Positions 12,112 to 23,900 of a stretch of DNA of 64,000 bases are shown one piece after another. The translations under genes were made by a program, and so were the position numbers. Under the pieces are notes generated by a model that worked only from the letters and a program-made list of their open reading frames with translations, did not search any database and was not told where the DNA came from. Each line of letters begins with the position of its first letter. The stretch's first letter is position 1. Origin of the DNA: Leptodontidium sp. MPI-SDFR-AT-0119 (taxonomy: Eukaryota > Ascomycota > Leotiomycetes > Helotiales > Leptodontidiaceae); NCBI GenBank assembly GCA_020726505.1, contig JAHLEZ010000007.1:2232001-2296000 (forward strand), in the 5' to 3' direction.

Positions 12112-13883
12112 ATGTTATCTAACTCTGCTTTCACAATCGTCGTCGTCGGCGGCGGTGTGGCCGGCCTTTCAGCTGCCATCGGCCTGCGCCTCAAAGGCCA
12201 CAAAATCATCGTCCTAGAAAAGACCACGACTCTCCAGACACTCGGTGGCAGTCTGCTCATCCCCCCCAATGCTGCACGTGTCCTCCATTCTTATGGTATC
12301 TATGACAAGAAATTTAGGGCATCTGAAGCGATGCCGGGGGCTATCACGACGTTTAGGTATGACGATGGGCGGGTGCTGGAGGAGATTGATTATAGGGCTA
12401 TGGAGGGCATCTTTGGGTTTCCGTAAGTTTGAGTTTCTCAAAAGAAAAATCGTCTTGAGTTTATGGAGGGTGAATTGTTGTCACTTGGAACTGTGTATTT
12501 TGAGTATGGTGAAGCTGACTACATTAGGGCGATGAGCATTCCTCGCGCGACGTACCAGAAGCTCTTGTACGACGCAGCAATCGACTTGGGCGTCCAGGTC
12601 CACCTCTCAAGCCGTATCAAGCATCTTGATGAGAATACCCCATCGGTGACTTTGACTACCGGGGAAGTGATCACGGGTGATATCATCGTTGGTGCAGATG
12701 GTCTGTCCCCCTCTCGCATGGCCAACATTTAAGTGAAATCAGAGTCTGATAGCCAGAATTAGGAATTAAATCCGCAGTGAGAAGTGCGATCTTGGGAGAC
12801 GATGATGTACAGCCTGTTCCAGAAAGTATCGCGTACCAAACCTCCGTCTCTGAGGCTGATATGATGAGCGATCCACTAACGGCACCTTTGATGAGTGGGA
12901 ATACAGTTCAAAGTTCGTCTACCCTTTTCCTGACTACATCCAAACTATATTGCACTTGCGCTCTTCCTCAATAACAAACGCTTGCACCTATAATATTAAC
13001 ACCCCCAGGCTGGTACGGACCCTCCCGACAAATAATCTCTGGCTCTGACACGTCGGCCACCTACCGCTCAACCCTAATCGTCTACCCCACCACCACCCTC
13101 GCCTCCGCCTCCGATGTTGTCGCGGCCAACTCCACGTCCTCCTACCGTCTCGGCTCCGTCACCTCCCTCCGCCAAGTTGTCAGCGATTTCGAGCCTCGTG
13201 TGAGGAAGATGGCAGAGCTCGTGAAACCGGAAGATTGTTTCTTGTGGAAAATTGCGCATCTCCCGACATTGAAAAGTTGGGTTAGTGAGAGTGGGAGGGT
13301 GGTGCTAATAGGTGATGCGGCGCATGCTATGGTGCCGCATTTCGGCGCTGTATGTTTCTTTGTCCTTCTTTCCGTCTTCGACTCGTTCTCAGCTTGCTTT
13401 ACCCTCGAAATCCTTATGTCGATTATGTATACTAACAACCAGCCAGGGCGCCGCAACAGCCGTAGAAGACGGCGGCGTTCTCGCCGCCTGCATCGACCAT
13501 GCCCACTCTCTATCCTCAATCCCCGACGCCCTCAAAGCCTACGAGAAACTCCGGCGTCCAAGATCAGAGCGTGTCCAAGCCGCCGCTCTCACAACAGGGC
13601 AATACAAGGTTATGCCCGACGGTCCTGCTCAGCAGGACAGAGATCTGAGGATGGCGCAGAGGATGGATAAGAGCAATCCAAGGTATAAGTTTTGGAAAGC
13701 GGCTGGGGGAGTAGAGTGGTTTTATGGTTATAAGTTTGAAAAAGAGGTGAGCGGCACTTGAAACCCGAGAAGTTTGGGGGGGCCGGAATTGCGGCGTATG
13801 ATATTGACAAATCACAGGTGAACGAGTTCTACGACTCTGCATCGAAGAATGAGCAACAAACCAGGATCGGCTCTAAGCTATGA
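12112..13883 (+). CDS. FAD-dependent monooxygenase (salicylate-hydroxylase-like)
   Basis: Class A flavoprotein monooxygenase that hydroxylates aromatic or similar substrates using NAD(P)H and O2. Exons 12112-12422, 12528-12700, 12763-12912, 13009-13349, 13447-13746 and 13818-13883 give 446 residues. If the last intron is retained the frame stops at 13761, giving 429. The N-terminal dinucleotide motif VVGGGVAGLSAA lies at residues 11-22. GADG, whose final Gly codon is split by the third exon junction, is the family DG motif. GDAAHAMVPHFGAGAA (about 313-328) is the FAD/ribityl GD motif. Introns 1, 3 and 4 (about 100 bp) carry clear branch sites, for example CTGAC and TACTAAC. No transmembrane tail is evident. 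It sits divergent to an MDR reductase and upstream of a beta-lactamase-fold hydrolase, which suits a small oxidative pathway. The exact substrate is unknown. Confidence 0.85.
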
Positions 13884-14667
13884 TGTAAGAAATCTTAAGA
13901 GCACCTGCATGCACATCATGTTACATCGCCTAGCATTCCTTATTCCGTAAGAATATAAATTAAGAAACTCAGAACAGCAGATCTCCCGAATTCATGCATT
14001 ACAGTTTGAAGTGACCAGTGTTCCTAATAGTATACGTTCTGTATTACTAGTTCCGTATTCAGGCGGTTTGATACGTATGCCGTACCGTATCTCTGAGACT
14101 GTACGTATTGGTAGGGGTAGTAATATCAATGTATTGTGAGGATATACGGCAATATTCAAGACTACTGCGCTAAGCCTAAAATAGACTAATAACATACAAC
14201 GTAAGAACCTCGCGCTAGTTAAACAAGAAACAGAGGGAAAAAACAACGATAATTCAAAGAGCTTCCAAAATCGACGATATTAGCGAAGGTTTCAGGGAGT
14301 GGTAAGAAAACAGGATGTCCATGCATTCCCAAAAACAACAACAAAACAGCGCAAAAACCATATATCCAGCACGCCTAGGGCTTTTAAAAGCGACCAAGAT
14401 CACCCTTAACATCCTCGAATTTCGCAGATGACGTAGCCTCAGCTACAACTCCACCCCTAGCCCCCTCGCCCTTAATTGTACCTGCAATCCAACTGTCAAG
14501 CCGTAGCCAATATTTCAAGCATCCTAAGGCTTCCACGATGTCGATTCCATACGATTCATTCGGTCTGTTGTAGTAACTTCAGTGGCGGAAAAAAGATTTT
14601 CCTATTCAGAGGCCATAGCGGGAATAGAGAGCATGTCGAGAGCCATTCGAGATAGGTTGGGGTAGGT
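13884..14667. other. intergenic, no supported gene
   Basis: AT-leaning spacer downstream of the monooxygenase with no recognisable coding frame. Confidence 0.4.
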
Positions 14668-14952
14668 AAAAAGGGTGGACACATCGGAGCGAGCCCTTGA
14701 ATGGAGATCATATGTTGCCTAGTAAATATCCGGGTTGCTAGTTGTAATAAGCTAATATAATTGGCTAAACTGAGGGTAATTTCCTAATTGACGTAGAAGG
14801 CCGAGGAAGATAAGATGATTTAATTGGCTTAGACAGAGCAAAGCTTAAATCTCATACAAAAAAAGAGTGCGTGGTTTGTTGATTAGGTAAGTGGCTTATT
14901 ATATTATATGTAACGTTAGCTAGGGTTCGCTCTGATGTGTCCACCCCCTTTA
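14668..14952. repeat. short inverted-repeat element (MITE-like)
   Basis: A roughly 30-bp arm at 14668-14697 (core GGGTGGACACATCGGAGCGA) recurs inverted at 14922-14952 with three or four differences. The arms enclose about 225 bp of AT-rich DNA. Weaker matching (GGTTGGGG) extends outside both arms. No coding capacity. This is what a miniature inverted-repeat transposon or its remnant looks like; I could not identify an unambiguous target duplication. Confidence 0.55.
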
Positions 14953-15464
14953 CGTCGTTGCAAATCCCCCAACCACCATTTGCGTAGATTACAGGTTAAA
15001 TTCGACCTGATGTGTGGAGTAGATAGGTAAAGCTCATATTCGTCGGAAATAGCCTTGGACAATTGCTTGCGCTGGAGGTGAGCGATATATGTGTTGTGTG
15101 TAGGTCTTTCCTGAGCAGTGGGATTTAGCGAGGGGATCATTTTGTGTGGTAATTTTGATGTTGATCTTCTTGGGATCTGAGAATGAAAAGTGGATCTAAG
15201 ACACTGATGGGATTATTATCGACTGTATTGTAGTTGATGAAGTTGTCAAAGATAAATCGCCGAGGTTCATTCACTAATCTCCCCGTTTGCCGAGAACTTT
15301 CTCGGTACATACCCTTTTACCCCGCAATATCCACGGGGCTTCCACTTCTCTGTCGAATGTTCCAGATATCATGTCTTCATGTCTTCCTGCCTTTGAGCCC
15401 GCTTCTTAAATATTAACATTTCAACAGAACATTCAAGTGAGAATCGAAGCAACAAAGTTTCGAG
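14953..15464. other. intergenic / upstream of hydrolase
   Basis: Spacer with a CTTAAATATTAAC TATA-like stretch at about 15405, roughly 60 bp before the hydrolase start. No gene seen. Confidence 0.4.
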
Positions 15465-16328
15465 ATGCCGACCCTCGGAGTAGACGTCTACACCGCACCA
15501 CCCATCCCATGGAAGAAACCTAACGGCCAACAAGGCGGTCTCTGGTCTCCCATAGCATGTACCCTAATTCATGGCGCCAAAGAAGCTATTCTCGTCGACA
15601 CGCCCATCACAATCGCACAAACCAACGATCTCATCGCCTGGATCAAAGCCACTATCCCTACCAAACGGCTTACTAAAATATACATCACGCACGGCCATGG
15701 AGACCACTTCTTCGGTATTCCGACGCTAATGAAAGAATTTCCGGGGGCTGAAGCGGTCGCTACTGCTGCTACGGTCAAGCATATGGAACAGCAGGTTGAG
15801 AAGGTGTATTTTAAGAGCGGCTGGGGGATTCAATTTCCAGGAGAGATTGAAGAGAATTTCATACTGGCAAAACCACTTCCAAAGAACAATGAGATGAACC
15901 TCGAAGACAACATTCTAAAAGCTGTGGAGGTCGGCCAATCCGATACACACGATTCCACTATTCTCTGGGTCCCCTCGATCAAACTCGCAGTCTGCGGTGA
16001 CGTAGTGTACGGCGACGTACATCAACTGCTGAGTGAATGCAACACCAAAGCCAAGCGCCAGGGCTGGATAGACAGTATTCGCAAAGTGGAAGCTCTGAAG
16101 CCGGAGATTGTGGTGCCGAGTCACAAGAGGGCTAGTGAAGTGGATGGCCCGTTCCATTTGAGGAATACAAGAGAGTATATTGAGAGTTTTGAGGAGTTTT
16201 TGGAGGGGGGTGCAAAGGATCCTAGGGAGTTGTCGAAATTGATGACGAAGAAGTATCCGACTAGATTTAATCCTGGGACGTTGATCATGAGTTCTGTTAG
16301 CGCGTTCAAGACGGAGAGCAAGATCTGA
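15465..16328 (+). CDS. metallo-beta-lactamase-fold hydrolase
   Basis: Intronless 287-residue member of the metallo-beta-lactamase superfamily, whose members hydrolyse thioesters, lactones, lactams or similar bonds at a dinuclear metal site. The full metal ligand set is visible: H76, H78, D80 and H81 in THGHGDHFFG, H162 in SDTHDSTI, D179 in VCGDVVYGD, and H220 in VVPSHK. No signal peptide is apparent, so it is probably cytosolic. The ATG at 15465 directly precedes a conserved-looking N-terminus (MPTLGVDVYT), and an upstream TATA-like element lies near 15405. It is the last intact gene before 5-6 kb of RIP-degraded repeats. In fungi such enzymes are often found beside pathway genes as detoxifying or tailoring hydrolases, so pairing with the neighbouring oxidoreductases is plausible but inferred. 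Confidence 0.88.
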   Translation: MPTLGVDVYTAPPIPWKKPNGQQGGLWSPIACTLIHGAKEAILVDTPITIAQTNDLIAWIKATIPTKRLTKIYITHGHGDHFFGIPTLMKEFPGAEAVATAATVKHMEQQVEKVYFKSGWGIQFPGEIEENFILAKPLPKNNEMNLEDNILKAVEVGQSDTHDSTILWVPSIKLAVCGDVVYGDVHQLLSECNTKAKRQGWIDSIRKVEALKPEIVVPSHKRASEVDGPFHLRNTREYIESFEEFLEGGAKDPRELSKLMTKKYPTRFNPGTLIMSSVSAFKTESKI

Positions 16329-17160
16329 TCTTGAAGACTTTTGGGGGTGTGGGAATTCTTTTTGTGGCTTGGGAAGTTAGACAACATGCATGAAATGATG
16401 AGGCTCTATCAGCATTGCTCGAGACTACATTGCTTTACAACACTTCTAAAATTGCCATGCTACATTCGCTGTCCCCACCCCAACTTCTAAGTTAACCGTT
16501 CTTGCAACATTTCTTGTTGCTCTGTTTTCAAATAATCAGCATAATTATACGCCATAAACTCCTTCCTCGACTCTCAGTCTAATTTGTATCCCTGCTAGAA
16601 CGATCAGCTAGCCTTTAGATTATCGAACCAAGCACACGAGGACTATAAAGAATGCCTGATATAATCATCTTTAATAGCTCTAGGAAAACCAAGAAATAAA
16701 GTGTCTTTTAGTTATTTAATCTTACCTACGTTACATCCGTGAAAATATACGGGTAGGGTATAATATAATACATATAAGTTATCTTACGTAGTATCTACTA
16801 GTTTATTAAATCTCTAACTATAGGGCCGACGAAATACTCCTAATTCTTTATTAACACTTGGAGTTCGTGCCTATTAAGTTCGCCTATAAATTACAAAATT
16901 GTTTACTTTAATAATTATAGATTAAATAAGCTAAAGCGCAGTTGTCCTAAAATATATCTACCTTTATTAGTATATATTAAATAACATTTACTCCAGAAAA
17001 ACTTACTTATAAAATTAAAACCTAATTAATTTAATACGACCCGAGGAAGAAAACAATAGTAGTATTAAGATATCCTAATAGGCTTAGTATAAGTGCTAAA
17101 ATCAACTAGTAATAACTTAATAAACCCGTGCTTTAACGCTAAGAATACTAAATCAACTAC

Positions 17161-17315
17161 TGTGGTGGGGAAGACTCTGGTAGCTCCTTTGTCACCTGAC
17201 CGGATAAGCTCTTTCCACATAAAAGAGCTCAACACTTGAAATCAACTCAAGAACCAAGAACGTTTACAGATATTTATCAAATACACTTTTTTCTCCTCCA
17301 CTCCCTCAAGGTTTC
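17161..17315. other. un-RIPed patch, possible LTR fragment
   Basis: Normal-GC sequence beginning TGTGGTGGGG within AT-rich DNA. It ends in a CT-rich stretch (TTTTTTCTCCTCCACTCC) of the sort found near the end of fungal LTRs. No second copy or matching end is visible here, so the LTR call is tentative. Confidence 0.25.
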
Positions 17316-19389
17316 ATGCTCTTCAGATATGTGTTATCTTTAGATTTGATCAATCCGCGATTCCCTACGCCTAGAATCTCTCCCGTACCTCACTACATGC
17401 TACCTCTCTTGTTGTGTGGTTTATTAGGCTTTATCCCTCCCACACTACCCAAAAAACTCGAGAGACTAAGAAATTTAAGGGCTAATAATATTAAGCTAAC
17501 TTTAAGTTTTAGTGCAGAAATAATCCATTAGTAATAAAGATAATAAATCTAAAGAAGTAAGCTAATATATAAAAGACGATTTAGTAAAGATGATCGAGAA
17601 TTACGTTAAATTTTTTAGCTTATGATTTAGGTTAAGATGTAAATTAAATACGCACTTCCTAAAGAAATCTTTAAAGAAATACTACTTAGGTCTCGTTAAT
17701 ATATAGTTTGTGATTAAAAAGGGATTCTTACTTATTGTATAAGTAAAAAAAAGATTTTAAATAAAAGGAGTAATACTTTAATTAATTTTTTGTTATAAGA
17801 AACTAAAAAGATCAATAAAAAGATGCTAAATCTTATAATAGTAATCAATGTAACGGAGTTAATAAGGATACTTAAGATATATTCGTAAAATAAAGGGTGA
17901 TATTAGCGTATTTGCTTGTATTAGTGCTATTCGAAATGAGAGAAAAATGCGATTGTAATAATAATTATAATTAAAGTATATAATAGTATTATAATAGAGA
18001 TAGTGCGTGGTATATATATAATAATAATAAAAGTATAAGAATAAATAATTAAGCAATTTAAATAAAGGGGAGGGAGTGGTATACTTGATTTATATAAAGA
18101 CAATAGTATAGATTCTTATAGACTCTTTATACTTTAATCAGAGAAGACTTATAAGTAAATTATCTTAGTTTATTTAAGTGCGTAAGTAGTTATAACCTAA
18201 AGGATCGCGCTTATTACTTAATTACTTTTAAGTTTCGATTACTATTAAAGCTCATAGGACACGTTAATTTAATTTACTAGAATAATTTATAAAAGGCACT
18301 AATAAATATCGATCGGCTTATAAGAATAGTGGAACTTAAGACTAAATCCTAAGATAGCTTATTGATAATATAAATTTTGAAGATCTTTACTATTATTAAC
18401 AAAATCCATTACTACTCGATAACTATTTTACTCTTAAAATAAAAGATTCCTTAGCCTTTCTTAACATCTGGTTCGTATATAACTAAAGTTATTATATACA
18501 CCTAATATTACGATGTAATATTAACTTAGAAAATTATAAGTATAAGTATAGCTAGTTTAAGAAGCATTAAAAAAAGATAGCCAAGCTTAAAAAGAGGGTA
18601 TGTTACGTAATAATATATTTCAAGTAATAGTTGTGGTAAGAGGACGTATTTATTACAAACTCGTATTAAGGTAAATTTATAATTTCGAAGAAGTTCTTAA
18701 TATTTTTCTATAATATTATAATTCACTAAACTACAAAGTATTACGATGGTAATAAAGGTAAAGTAACACGTACTAACTCCTTTAAGGAACTTAATTATAT
18801 ATGTTAAGCATTGACTCGCGTTCGAAATTTAGTTGTATAATAGAAAGAGTAAATATTTGGTCTTAGAATTCCCTCGTCTAAACCCAAGGCCCCACTACGG
18901 TACGATATTATGCTAAAGTTTAAATTCAACTCGAGTGTAACTAGTGTAATCTTATTTTATAATAATTCCGTTTTAATTAGTTAAGAACTACACTAATAAA
19001 TATTTATAATTAGTGGTAAGCGTATAGCTTTAATAATATGAGAAACTTAATAATACTATTTTAAGGCTCGCTATTACGCCTTTATTGTGGTAAGCTTAAG
19101 TCCTTTATTATACAAATCGTAACTAAAGATCCCTTTTTATCTGATTAAAAAATAATTCTTTATTAGGGATATAAGAGTTTTCTAACTAAGTGAGCTTTTA
19201 ATAGCAGGTAATATATAGTCTTAGAATAGTATTCGCTCGACGTTTTAGCTTATCTTTAGTTTAAGCTTAATTTATAGAAACCGCCGTGCTTGATTTAAGT
19301 TAATATAATAATAAAGACGAGTTATTTTATATAATACTTACGTTTTATATCTTATTTTTAATCTTTAGTTTAAATATGCTTAATATAGT

Positions 19390-19640
19390 GTTTAAAAATA
19401 CTTAAGAGCTGGTACTTATTAAATAGCCTCTTATATAAGCGTTATAAGAGCTTGTCCTTAAGGTTTATCTTAAGGAAGACTTTATTATTTATACTTATTT
19501 GATATACTAAAGTACGGAATTTTTAATAAAAGTCTCAAAAGGTTTCTTTTAGTTTTATTACGAATTTAAAGTACTTGTTTTAAGTAGCTTGCTTATTATA
19601 GAGATTAATTAAAAAGTTAATTACTTAATTAACTAAATTA
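19390..19640 (-). pseudogene. gag-like retroelement remnant
   Basis: The minus strand reads, between stops, segments resembling a retrotransposon gag core: KETF, DFY, KFRTLVYQISINN, then LKDKLL followed by RLY. The spacing resembles the retrotransposon gag family. It lies just downstream (minus strand) of the LTR at 19809-20101, the expected place for gag. Heavily RIP-mutated. Confidence 0.4.
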
Positions 19641-19808
19641 ATAGTATTCATAAGGCTATTATCTTTATTAAACTTTAGTTTAAAAATACTGACTTTAAAA
19701 ACATACGTACTATCTTATTAGTTTATATAATAATCTAATCTTTTATATAATTATTATTAATAAAGTAAACATTATACTTATAAAGAGTATTATAAACTTA
19801 AACGTCTT

Positions 19809-20101
19809 TGTTACGGCTGGCCAAAGGTTAATACGGCGAGTTGACTCAAGCTTTATATTTAGACCTAAAGCTACGCTCAGAATCGAGAAGAAAAGACAAG
19901 GAGAAAAGGAGAGCTCTCTATAAGAGAGAGCTCGAGTATAAATACACGGGGGCTCTCCTAATAAGGCCTAGCGCAGTCGAGTGCCATTCATGTCGCATGC
20001 TCGACTCTTAGTCCTCCCAATTAGGCCTAGCGCCGTCGCATTCCTCGCCGATGCTACGACCCGTGTCGGTTAGAATACGAGGCGCATCGGAGGTCGTAAC
20101 A
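19809..20101 (-). mobile_element. LTR of a retrotransposon (copy 1)
   Basis: Read on the minus strand, a 293-bp unit begins TGTTACGACC and ends GCCGTAACA (inverted TGTTACG/CGTAACA ends). It contains a TATTTATACT promoter-like box followed by a CT-rich stretch. A second copy in the opposite orientation lies at 49220-49495 and shares the ends, the TATA region and the CTCCTTGTCTTTTCTTCTCG segment. With the gag-like remnant beyond it, this is probably the 5' LTR of a degraded minus-strand element. A partner LTR was not found. Confidence 0.7.
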
Positions 20102-20332
20102 ATAAGTAGGTCAATATATTAAAACCTAAAGCTAAAGTCAATATATATAAAAATGAAAATTAATTCGTTTATTAAAAGCTATTAAGTTTAAGATCTGAAA
20201 TTTTTACTTTCTAAGTGTGTATATAGTATTTATTATATTTTAAGGCTTATTTACCTTATACTAAATTTCTAAAATCTACTACTAAAAGTCAAAAGTACGT
20301 ATTTTTAAAAGTAAAACTTATAAGAGGATTTA

Positions 20333-20958
20333 CATCAGCAAAAAAAATTGGGCGCAGCCGTCCGCCTACGGCGCCGGAGGCGCCATTTGGCGCCTAAGTT
20401 GCATGTCGAAAATTTTGGGGACAGCTGCACATTATACTAATTCTAATTAGCCGCCGAGGACGCTTACGGCGCGGTAGGTGCTAATAGTGCCGTAGGTAGT
20501 CCACTTTTTGCAGCGGGGCAATTAAGCGAAGAACATCAAAATGTTCTAAGTCTCTTCTTACGTATCTACGTACGTATTACTTATATACGTACTATATACA
20601 CACGGCATAACACACACACGAATAAGAAGCTAAGGCTAAGGTAAACTTTGCCCCAAAAAAATTATATACTAATTATTTTTTTTTAAAGTGGAAATTCATA
20701 GTATAAGAGCTTTACCGAAGCTAGTTTTAAGGACGTGCATTTAAGTGTGTAGCCTTCGGAACGGAAATATTAAGTGCCGTGTAAACGGCCGCCAAACGGC
20801 CGCCAGACGGCCGCTAGCTGGCGAATAGGGGTAAGCGACTGACTCGTACGGCGCCATTCTGCCGATAAGATAATCGACTGGCCCCAAAGGCGGCCGCTGG
20901 CGCCGGAAGCACTAATGGCCGATTAGCGAATATTCTGCCAAACAATTTTTTGCTGATG
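20333..20958. mobile_element. GC-rich TIR element (MITE-like), apparently un-RIPed
   Basis: A 626-bp unit bounded by CATCAGCAAAAAA at the left and its inverse TTTTTTGCTGATG at the right, each flanked by TA, consistent with a TA target duplication. Terminal similarity continues inward imperfectly (GGCGCAGCC against GGCAGAA). The interior is rich in GGCGCC/CGGCCGCC palindromic motifs and has no coding frame. Being GC-rich inside strongly AT-rich DNA, it most likely inserted after the surrounding sequence was mutated. Non-autonomous; the mobilising transposase is not identifiable from the sequence. Confidence 0.65.
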
Positions 20959-21622
20959 TAAGTCATAAACTTAAATTCGCTCCCTTTAATTAGTTCCCAA
21001 CGAAGTAAAGGCCTTAATCGCCTTATTACCCTAAGTCACTTATAGCGGGCATATTATTTCATTACTTAACTTTTATCTAAAACCAAAGTCGAGAAAAGCC
21101 TAAAGTAAAGGCATTAGTATTTGTATCTAAACTAAAAAAATAATAAAAAACTCGCAACCTCAAAACCTTATTATAAATTGCACTTTATTAAGAGTATAAA
21201 TTTTGTTTTAAACACTTAACTAAATAATATATAATAGTTTAACGACTAAAGATAGCATTCTTATTAGCCTCGCAAAATTAACTTACGAATAAGGCCCTTG
21301 GCGATTACTATAACGTGTGCCGAGTTAGCGACGAGAACATGTAAATAAACATTAAAAGTTAACATATTCTCTCTTTTTAAGACAAATACAAAATTTTCTA
21401 AAGTATTAATTTTAAGTACTAATATTAATATAGAAATTATCTCAAGCTTTTCTTTTAAGTTTTAAGGAAAATCTAACGTAGTCTTAAATAGAATATGTTT
21501 TTTTTTCTCGTTGTAATATACTGATTTTATGACGGACCTGGCTATGCTTTAGCTCTCCCTCACGAGGCGAGGCTGCTGCTACCCCTCCTGATTCGGCTTA
21601 TCGTGCCTTGCTCAGCTATATA

Positions 21623-21777
21623 AAGATTATAATATAACTACCTCGCTTAAAGCTCGCTTATATACTTAATAAAACTTATTCTAGGCCTAATCAGCCGGAA
21701 ATAGCTTAAAACAAGCCACATACGTCTGATACAAAAGCTCTGACGTCCACAGGTTACAACCATGGAATCCAAGGCTT
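21623..21777 (+). repeat. dispersed repeat shared with 49662-49814
   Basis: About 150 bp matching 49662-49814 in direct orientation, including CAGCCGGAAATAGCT, CAAGCCACATACGTCT and CATGGAATCCAAGGCTT. Differences are mostly C/T and G/A transitions, as RIP produces. A CTATATAAAG box precedes it at about 21616. It is probably part of an LTR or a non-autonomous element. Confidence 0.55.
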
Positions 21778-22000
21778 GGATAAGCATTTGTTATTTCTTT
21801 TGTTCAAAAGACGTAAATAAGTATTTTACGATTAAGAGGTATCGTTATACAAAATAAAAGCATGGATAAAAAAGGGGGTTAGGTTTGGTTATTAATTTAT
21901 CAATTTATTAATAACTTATTTAATACTTTTAACGACGCGATCGTAATCGTTATCTCAATCTTACAACAAGTTCAAACGACGGTAACGAGACTCTCCATCC

Positions 22001-23900
22001 CCATCTCCATTCCTATTTCAACTTCCATCTCCGCCACCCTTTTAACTTCACCCTCCCTTCAGATTCCACACTCACACCTATACCAACCACCCCGCCATCT
22101 TCATCTACATCCACATCCACATTCATATCCAAAGATCTAGATCCGAGCACTTCATCTTTATCTCCATCTAGATCCAAACCTAGAAACAAGTCGAGCTTAG
22201 TACACACACGATCCGAAAAAAGCTTTTCAGAAGAATTGGCGTTGTAGGAAGGGAGATTCGGATTTGGATTGTGATTTGGAATTGGGATTTAGAAGTGTAT
22301 TTTTGCTGTGTTTATTTATGCTCGTTGTTGTTATTGATGCTATTGGTGTGAATCGAAGTAAAAGGGTTAAAGACCGGGACACGTTTAAGTTCAGGTTCGT
22401 GATTAGAGTTGGAGACGGATAGTATATGTGCGTCTCTAACTCGGTCTTACAGAGTGGCTTTTTGGAACTTAACTTTTTCGTTTCGCGGACTAAGACTAGG
22501 AGGGGGATGTTTCGCTTAGAGGGCGTGTAGGCTTTTAACATTGCATTTGTATCTACATCTATCTACGGCTGCGTTTACGTTCCCTTGTGTATAGTGTGGT
22601 TCTGCCCTTCTGCGCTGCGGGGTTCGAGGCGTGACTGGCTCTGGAGATGTAGCTGCTGGCTTTCGAGATGTGGTTAGCTTTCGGGGTGTAGCGATCTTGC
22701 GCGGTATATGTTGGCTAGCGGGGGGTGCAGGTGGGTAGGAACAGGTAAGCCTAAAACGAGTAAGAAAACCGAAGTTAGCTAATCGGATAAATAAATAATT
22801 GAACGAATAAATAGATGGGAAAAAGAGGAGGGAAAGGGGAGTATAGAACAACTGACTAGTCCAAGGCAATCTTTCCATGCAGACGTCGGCATCGCACTCG
22901 CTTTGGCATAGCCCAGACGGAGATAAACTTGGTGTTTGTATTCATCAGGTTATAGAGGTCTCGGGCTTCGAAGTGTAGATAGATCCAGGCGTTCGTAGAT
23001 GGGAGGTCTTGTAATAGCACGCGGATGTTGTGTTCGAGGTCTTCGAAGGTTGATATAGGGCTCGGGATCGAGGTCGGTGCTAGGATTCTGAGTAAGGGAT
23101 CGATTGTGGTGAGGGAGGTGGGGTTCGACGTATTAGCAATCGAGCCGCAGTTCGGGTAAACGTATGTTTTGTGCTAGGGCGGAGATATTATTGAATGGGA
23201 TCGAAGTGGGCGCTCTGGTTGAAGGAGATATAATATGTAGATGTGCAAAGGATATCTTGTCTTGAAGTCTCGAAGTCGGGAAGGCTAGTTAGAAAAGTTG
23301 TGAAGCTCTCGAAGAGGAGTCGCAAGACGAAGACGTATTTTCCAAGAGGGTCAGTAGGATGATAATTTGTAGATAAAGAGATGGGGAGATGGAGAGCCAG
23401 AAGCTAGACCCGAAGGGCAAATGATTAGGTGAGATACGATACAGAGAATATGTGTGTAGGCGATGAAAGTGGAAATCCGAGATGTCGAATGAACTAAAAC
23501 GGTGGCTGTTGCTGAGAAGTCGCGGAAGTGTGAGTTGGAGAAATGAAGGGTAGTTGTAGGGAGTTGGGAAAAGTCGTAAGACAAGAGCAGAAGCGGAACT
23601 TGGAGATGTCGAATAAACCAAAGTGTGAGTTGGAGATATTGAGAGCGGTTGATTATAGGGACTTGGAACAGAGTGGAAATGTAGCGTAAGTTGGAGATAT
23701 CGAATGAACCGAAAAGATAGCTGTCCAAAAGCTGGGATAGTTGTGAAAGGGGGAAGAAGTGTAGATATATACTAGAGGAAACCAACCTCTAGACTTCCGG
23801 AGTCGAGTAGAGTCGAGTCGAATTAAACCGAGGAGGGTGGAGGGTAGAGGGTGTAGGGAACGTGTAACGGGAGTCAAAGCCAGTCAGTCAACTCGACTTA
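22001..23900. other. low-complexity, pyrimidine/purine-biased region
   Basis: 22.0-22.2 kb is made of degenerate TCCATC/ATCCACA-like hexamers. 22.2-23.9 kb is strongly strand-biased, and near 23470-23730 a degenerate unit of the type GTTGGAGATATCGAATGAACC recurs several times. The minus-strand frames it opens are Ser/Leu/Pro-rich and match no family I know, so I do not call them genes. Confidence 0.45.

Larger units (their letters stand above)
16620..22000. mobile_element. RIP-degraded, AT-rich repeat block
   Basis: A 5.4-kb block dominated by A/T with runs of TAA, TTA and TAG in all frames and no usable reading frame. Such composition beside normal-GC genes is the known outcome of RIP on repeated DNA. 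Recognisable islands inside are listed separately (an LTR, a gag-like remnant, a GC-rich TIR element and a repeat shared with 49.7 kb). The left edge is gradual, from about 16.6 kb. Confidence 0.75.

Noticed and set aside
16700..19400. Attempt to read a full retrotransposon pol on either strand
   Set aside because: Stops are too dense and no RT or integrase motif could be recognised, so only the gag-like part near 19.5 kb is reported.
22013..23877. Several minus-strand ORFs of 60-144 codons
   Set aside because: They arise from pyrimidine-biased low-complexity DNA, overlap one another in different frames and show no domain.
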